Positions 6,419-8,413 of a stretch of 8,413 bases of DNA are shown piece by piece; within the stretch, counting starts at the first letter, position 1, and every line of letters begins with the position of its first letter. Made by a program: the position numbers and the translations under genes. The notes beneath the pieces are model-generated. The model had not been told where the DNA came from, did no database searches, and worked only from the letters and a program-made list of their open reading frames with translations. This stretch comes from Pseudomonadota bacterium (lineage in GTDB: Bacteria > Pseudomonadota > Gammaproteobacteria > Burkholderiales > Burkholderiaceae_D), in contig JAFECY010000220.1 of NCBI GenBank assembly GCA_018241865.1, positions 1-8,413 on the forward strand, written 5' to 3'.

Positions 6419-6467
6419 TGCCCCGCCGTCAGGAGAAATCCACGGTGCGTGTAAGAATAAAAAGAGC

Positions 6468-6473
6468 ATTCTA
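6468..6473 (-). promoter_or_regulatory. Candidate rluC promoter -10 box
   Basis: On the minus strand TAGAAT (6473-6468) matches TATAAT at 5 of 6 positions and would place an rluC start site near 6461, about 57 bases upstream of the ATG at 6404. There is no good -35 at normal spacing. Its upstream side overlaps the inverted-repeat structure at 6472-6543, so that DNA could also act as an operator. Confidence 0.25.
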
Positions 6474-6543
6474 CACAGGGGCGTGTCCGTCGGCCTCGCC
6501 AATTGCAAATTCGACGGAAAGATGTGTACGCATCATTGATGCG
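6472..6543 (+). promoter_or_regulatory. Long imperfect inverted repeat and adjacent hairpin, putative structured rne leader element
   Basis: The sequence folds as nested stems: TACACA (6472-6477) with TGTGTA (6523-6528); an internal loop; TCCGTCG (6486-6492) with CGACGGA (6512-6518); an 8-base bulge; then AATT (6501-6504) with AATT (6508-6511) around the loop GCA. That is 17 paired positions. Directly next to it a perfect 6-bp hairpin CGCATC (6529-6534) / GATGCG (6538-6543), loop ATT, could stack coaxially. There is no T-run, so it is not a terminator. On the plus strand it would lie early in an rne leader. Its function is unproven. Confidence 0.5.
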
Positions 6544-6808
6544 CGAATCAGGGTTGCACCGCTGTTGTAATCGGATCGCGCGCATGAATGTGGATACGAA
6601 TGACTGGATCGCTAGGATAATTCCGGCAAGCCCGCAGATCATGCGACGCTCGCTGGTTGATAGAGCAGGAATCGTTTGCCGCTGTACCGGGCTGTTTCAC
6701 CAACCCGATGAACTTGCCGCTTACCCGACGTGAAGCTGTATGCACAATACGCCCCGGGTGGCGCAAGTAGCTACTGCGGCATTCCACCTTGCGCTATTCG
6801 CGCCCTGT

Positions 6809-6840
6809 TGCGGCAAAGGCAGCAAGCATGCCTTGCCACA
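6809..6840 (+). promoter_or_regulatory. Second stem-loop in the putative rne leader
   Basis: GGCA (6812-6815) and AGGC (6817-6820) pair with GCCT (6830-6833) and TGCC (6834-6837), giving an 8-bp stem with a single bulged A and a 9-base loop. TG/CA at the outer ends adds two pairs after one mismatch. No T-run follows. It lies about 220 bases before the rne start and could be part of the leader fold. Confidence 0.35.
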
Positions 6841-7061
6841 CGTTAAGGCAATTCTCTCCCCCAGCCACTCCGTCCGCGCGTACATCCCTGTACTGATGCT
6901 GCAGGTTAGGTGTATTGATTGTTATCCGAGAACAAATTGCAGATCGTCGCTGCCGGCCGGTTTTACATCCAGCCATGCAGGATATCGCGCGCTTGTTGCC
7001 GGCTGATGACTAGGCACGCTCGCCGCAGCCTTAATGACCTTCGGGTTCGGAGCACAACAAC

Positions 7062-8413
7062 ATGAAACGGATGTTATTCAATGCAACGCAGCAGGAAGAA
7101 CTGCGCGTAGCGATCGTCGATGGGCAAAAGCTGATCGACATTGATATCGAAACGACCGGTCGCGAACAGCGCAAGTCGAACATTTACAAAGGCGTCATCA
7201 CCCGCATCGAGCCTTCGCTCGAAGCCTGCTTCGTCAACTATGGTGAAGAACGCCACGGCTTTCTGCCATTCAAGGAAGTGGCGCGCAGCTATTTCCGCGA
7301 AGGCGTGGATGTCCGCAATGCCTCGATCAAAGAAGCCCTGCGCGAAGGCCAGGAAATCATGGTCCAGGTCGAGAAGGAAGAGCGCGGCAACAAAGGCGCT
7401 GCCCTCACCTCCTTCGTTTCGCTGGCAGGCCGCTATTTAGTCCTGATGCCGAACAATCCGCGCGGCGGCGGCGTCTCGCGCCGGGTCGAAGGCGAAGATC
7501 GCCAAGAACTGCGCGAAACCATGGACAAGCTCGACCTGCCGAACGGCATGTCGGTCATCGCCCGTACTGCCGGCATCGGCCGCAACGTCGATGAACTGCA
7601 GTGGGATTTGAATTACCTGATGCAACTATGGACCGCCATCGAAGGTGCCGGCAAGTCGGCGGCAGGTGCCTTTCTGATTTACCAGGAATCGTCGCTGGTG
7701 ATCCGCGCCATCCGCGATTATTTCCAGCCCGATATCGGCGAAATCCTGATCGACACCGACGATATCTACGAACAAGCGCACCAGTTCATGACGCACGTGA
7801 TGCCGGACGTGGTGCACCGCGTCAAGCGTTACCGCGACGACGTGCCGCTGTTTTCGCGCTTCCAGATCGAGCACCAGATCGAAACCGCCTATTCGCGCAC
7901 CGTGCCGCTGCCTTCCGGCGGTGCCATCGTGATCGACCATACCGAAGCATTGGTGTCGGTGGACGTCAACTCGGCCCGCGCCACCCGTGGCAGCGATATC
8001 GAAACCACGGCCTTCAACACCAACTTGGAAGCAGCCGATGAAGTAGCGCGCCAATTGCGCCTGCGCGATTTGGGTGGTCTGATCGTGATCGACTTCATCG
8101 ACATGGAGAATTCCAAGAATCAGCGCGAAGTCGAAAACCGCTTGAAGGATGCGCTGCACTATGATCGCGCCCGCGTCCAGATGGGCAAGATTTCGCGCTT
8201 CGGTCTGATGGAGCTGTCGCGCCAACGCCTGCGTCCCTCGCTGTCCGAAGGCAGCCATGTGACCTGCCCGCGTTGCAACGGCACCGGCCATATCCGCGAT
8301 ACCGAATCGTCCGCACTGCAAGTCCTGCGCATCATCCAGGAAGAAGCGATGAAGGAAAATTCGGCAGCGATTCACGTGCAGGTGCCGGTCGATGTCGCCG
8401 CCTTCCTGCTGAA
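7062..8413 (+). CDS. rne: Ribonuclease E, N-terminal catalytic part (truncated by window edge)
   Basis: RNase E is the essential single-strand endoribonuclease that starts mRNA decay, processes 9S rRNA and tRNA precursors, and anchors the degradosome. The first 450 codons are present without a stop. The start [17 protein letters not shown] matches E. coli nearly residue for residue, and GGAG (7049-7052) sits 9 bases before the ATG. Domains seen: RNase H-like plus S1 (about 36-118, [19 protein letters not shown]), 5'-monophosphate sensor (ARTAG, Arg168 and Thr169), the DNase I-like catalytic part with Asp301 ([12 protein letters not shown]) and Asp344 (IVIDFIDM), and the zinc-link TCPRCNGTG (Cys402, Cys405). 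All key residues are intact. The small domain is cut at the edge, and the C-terminal scaffold that separates RNase E from RNase G lies outside; the close match and the rluC neighbour favour RNase E. A long structured upstream region suggests autoregulation. Confidence 0.97.
   Translation, partial: MKRMLFNATQQEELRVAIVDGQKLIDIDIETTGREQRKSNIYKGVITRIEPSLEACFVNYGEERHGFLPFKEVARSYFREGVDVRNASIKEALREGQEIMVQVEKEERGNKGAALTSFVSLAGRYLVLMPNNPRGGGVSRRVEGEDRQELRETMDKLDLPNGMSVIARTAGIGRNVDELQWDLNYLMQLWTAIEGAGKSAAGAFLIYQESSLVIRAIRDYFQPDIGEILIDTDDIYEQAHQFMTHVMPDVVHRVKRYRDDVPLFSRFQIEHQIETAYSRTVPLPSGGAIVIDHTEALVSVDVNSARATRGSDIETTAFNTNLEAADEVARQLRLRDLGGLIVIDFIDMENSKNQREVENRLKDALHYDRARVQMGKISRFGLMELSRQRLRPSLSEGSHVTCPRCNGTGHIRDTESSALQVLRIIQEEAMKENSAAIHVQVPVDVAAFLL

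Larger units (their letters stand above)
6405..7061. other. 657-bp rluC-rne divergent region, probably the long rne leader
   Basis: No recognisable protein-coding gene, tRNA or insertion sequence lies here. Short open frames on both strands (for example 6740-7006 on the plus strand) show no homology and no ribosome binding sites. The region holds candidate promoters near rluC and several stem-loops, described separately. In E. coli, rne has a 361-nt structured 5' untranslated region that RNase E uses to autoregulate its own mRNA. The size, position and structures here fit an analogous leader, although I recognise no sequence similarity to the E. coli one. The right end carries the rne ribosome binding site. 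Confidence 0.6.

Noticed and set aside
6952..7003. GCCGGC repeated at 6952-6957 and 6998-7003 as a stem near the rne start
   Set aside because: The hexamer is self-complementary and GC-rich, with a 40-base loop and no extension, so pairing is not convincing.
6503..7006. Short open frames (plus 6503-6733, plus 6740-7006, and minus-strand frames here) as small genes
   Set aside because: No recognisable family, no ribosome binding sites and unstructured composition; better explained as untranslated leader.
7626..8375. 249-codon minus-strand frame opposite rne
   Set aside because: It is a codon-bias shadow of RNase E, whose plus-strand frame has all catalytic residues.

Overview
The window is a block of core chromosomal housekeeping genes from a betaproteobacterium. 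Gene content and protein sequences point to the Burkholderiales, and the moderate GC content and RluC/RNase E sequence style suggest an Oxalobacteraceae-like member; that placement is inference. I see no mobile element, CRISPR array, tRNA, rRNA, phage gene or defence gene.

Layout from left to right. Positions 1-1752 hold a leftward group: plsX (its 3' part lies beyond the left edge), rpmF (ribosomal protein L32) and yceD/DUF177. It is read from a good sigma70-like promoter at 1781-1810, and a strong hairpin terminator sits between rpmF and plsX. Diverging rightward from it are maf/yceF and a tetrapyrrole-methylase-fold methyltransferase related to RsmI. They end tail to tail, 4 bp from a leftward cluster of four genes: rluC, a HAD phosphatase, a small Rieske protein and an S49 peptidase (order of transcription, from 6404 down to 3248). 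A 657-bp gene-free region separates rluC from the divergent rne (RNase E), of which the first 450 codons are present. plsX and rne run off the window edges.

The order rne / rluC / yceF / yceD / rpmF / plsX is the one I recall from E. coli. Here four genes (methyltransferase, S49 peptidase, Rieske, HAD) lie between rluC and yceF. Functions link ribosome and RNA maturation (RNase E, RluC, YceD, L32) with the entry to phospholipid and fatty acid synthesis (PlsX). Maf and the HAD protein may serve nucleotide or metabolite clean-up, and the S49 peptidase envelope proteolysis. The Rieske protein and the methyltransferase have no assigned role.

The window is mostly ordinary. The parts most worth a second look are non-coding: the structured rne leader (6472-6543 and 6809-6840), the terminator embedded in the last codons of maf, and the terminator between rpmF and plsX.
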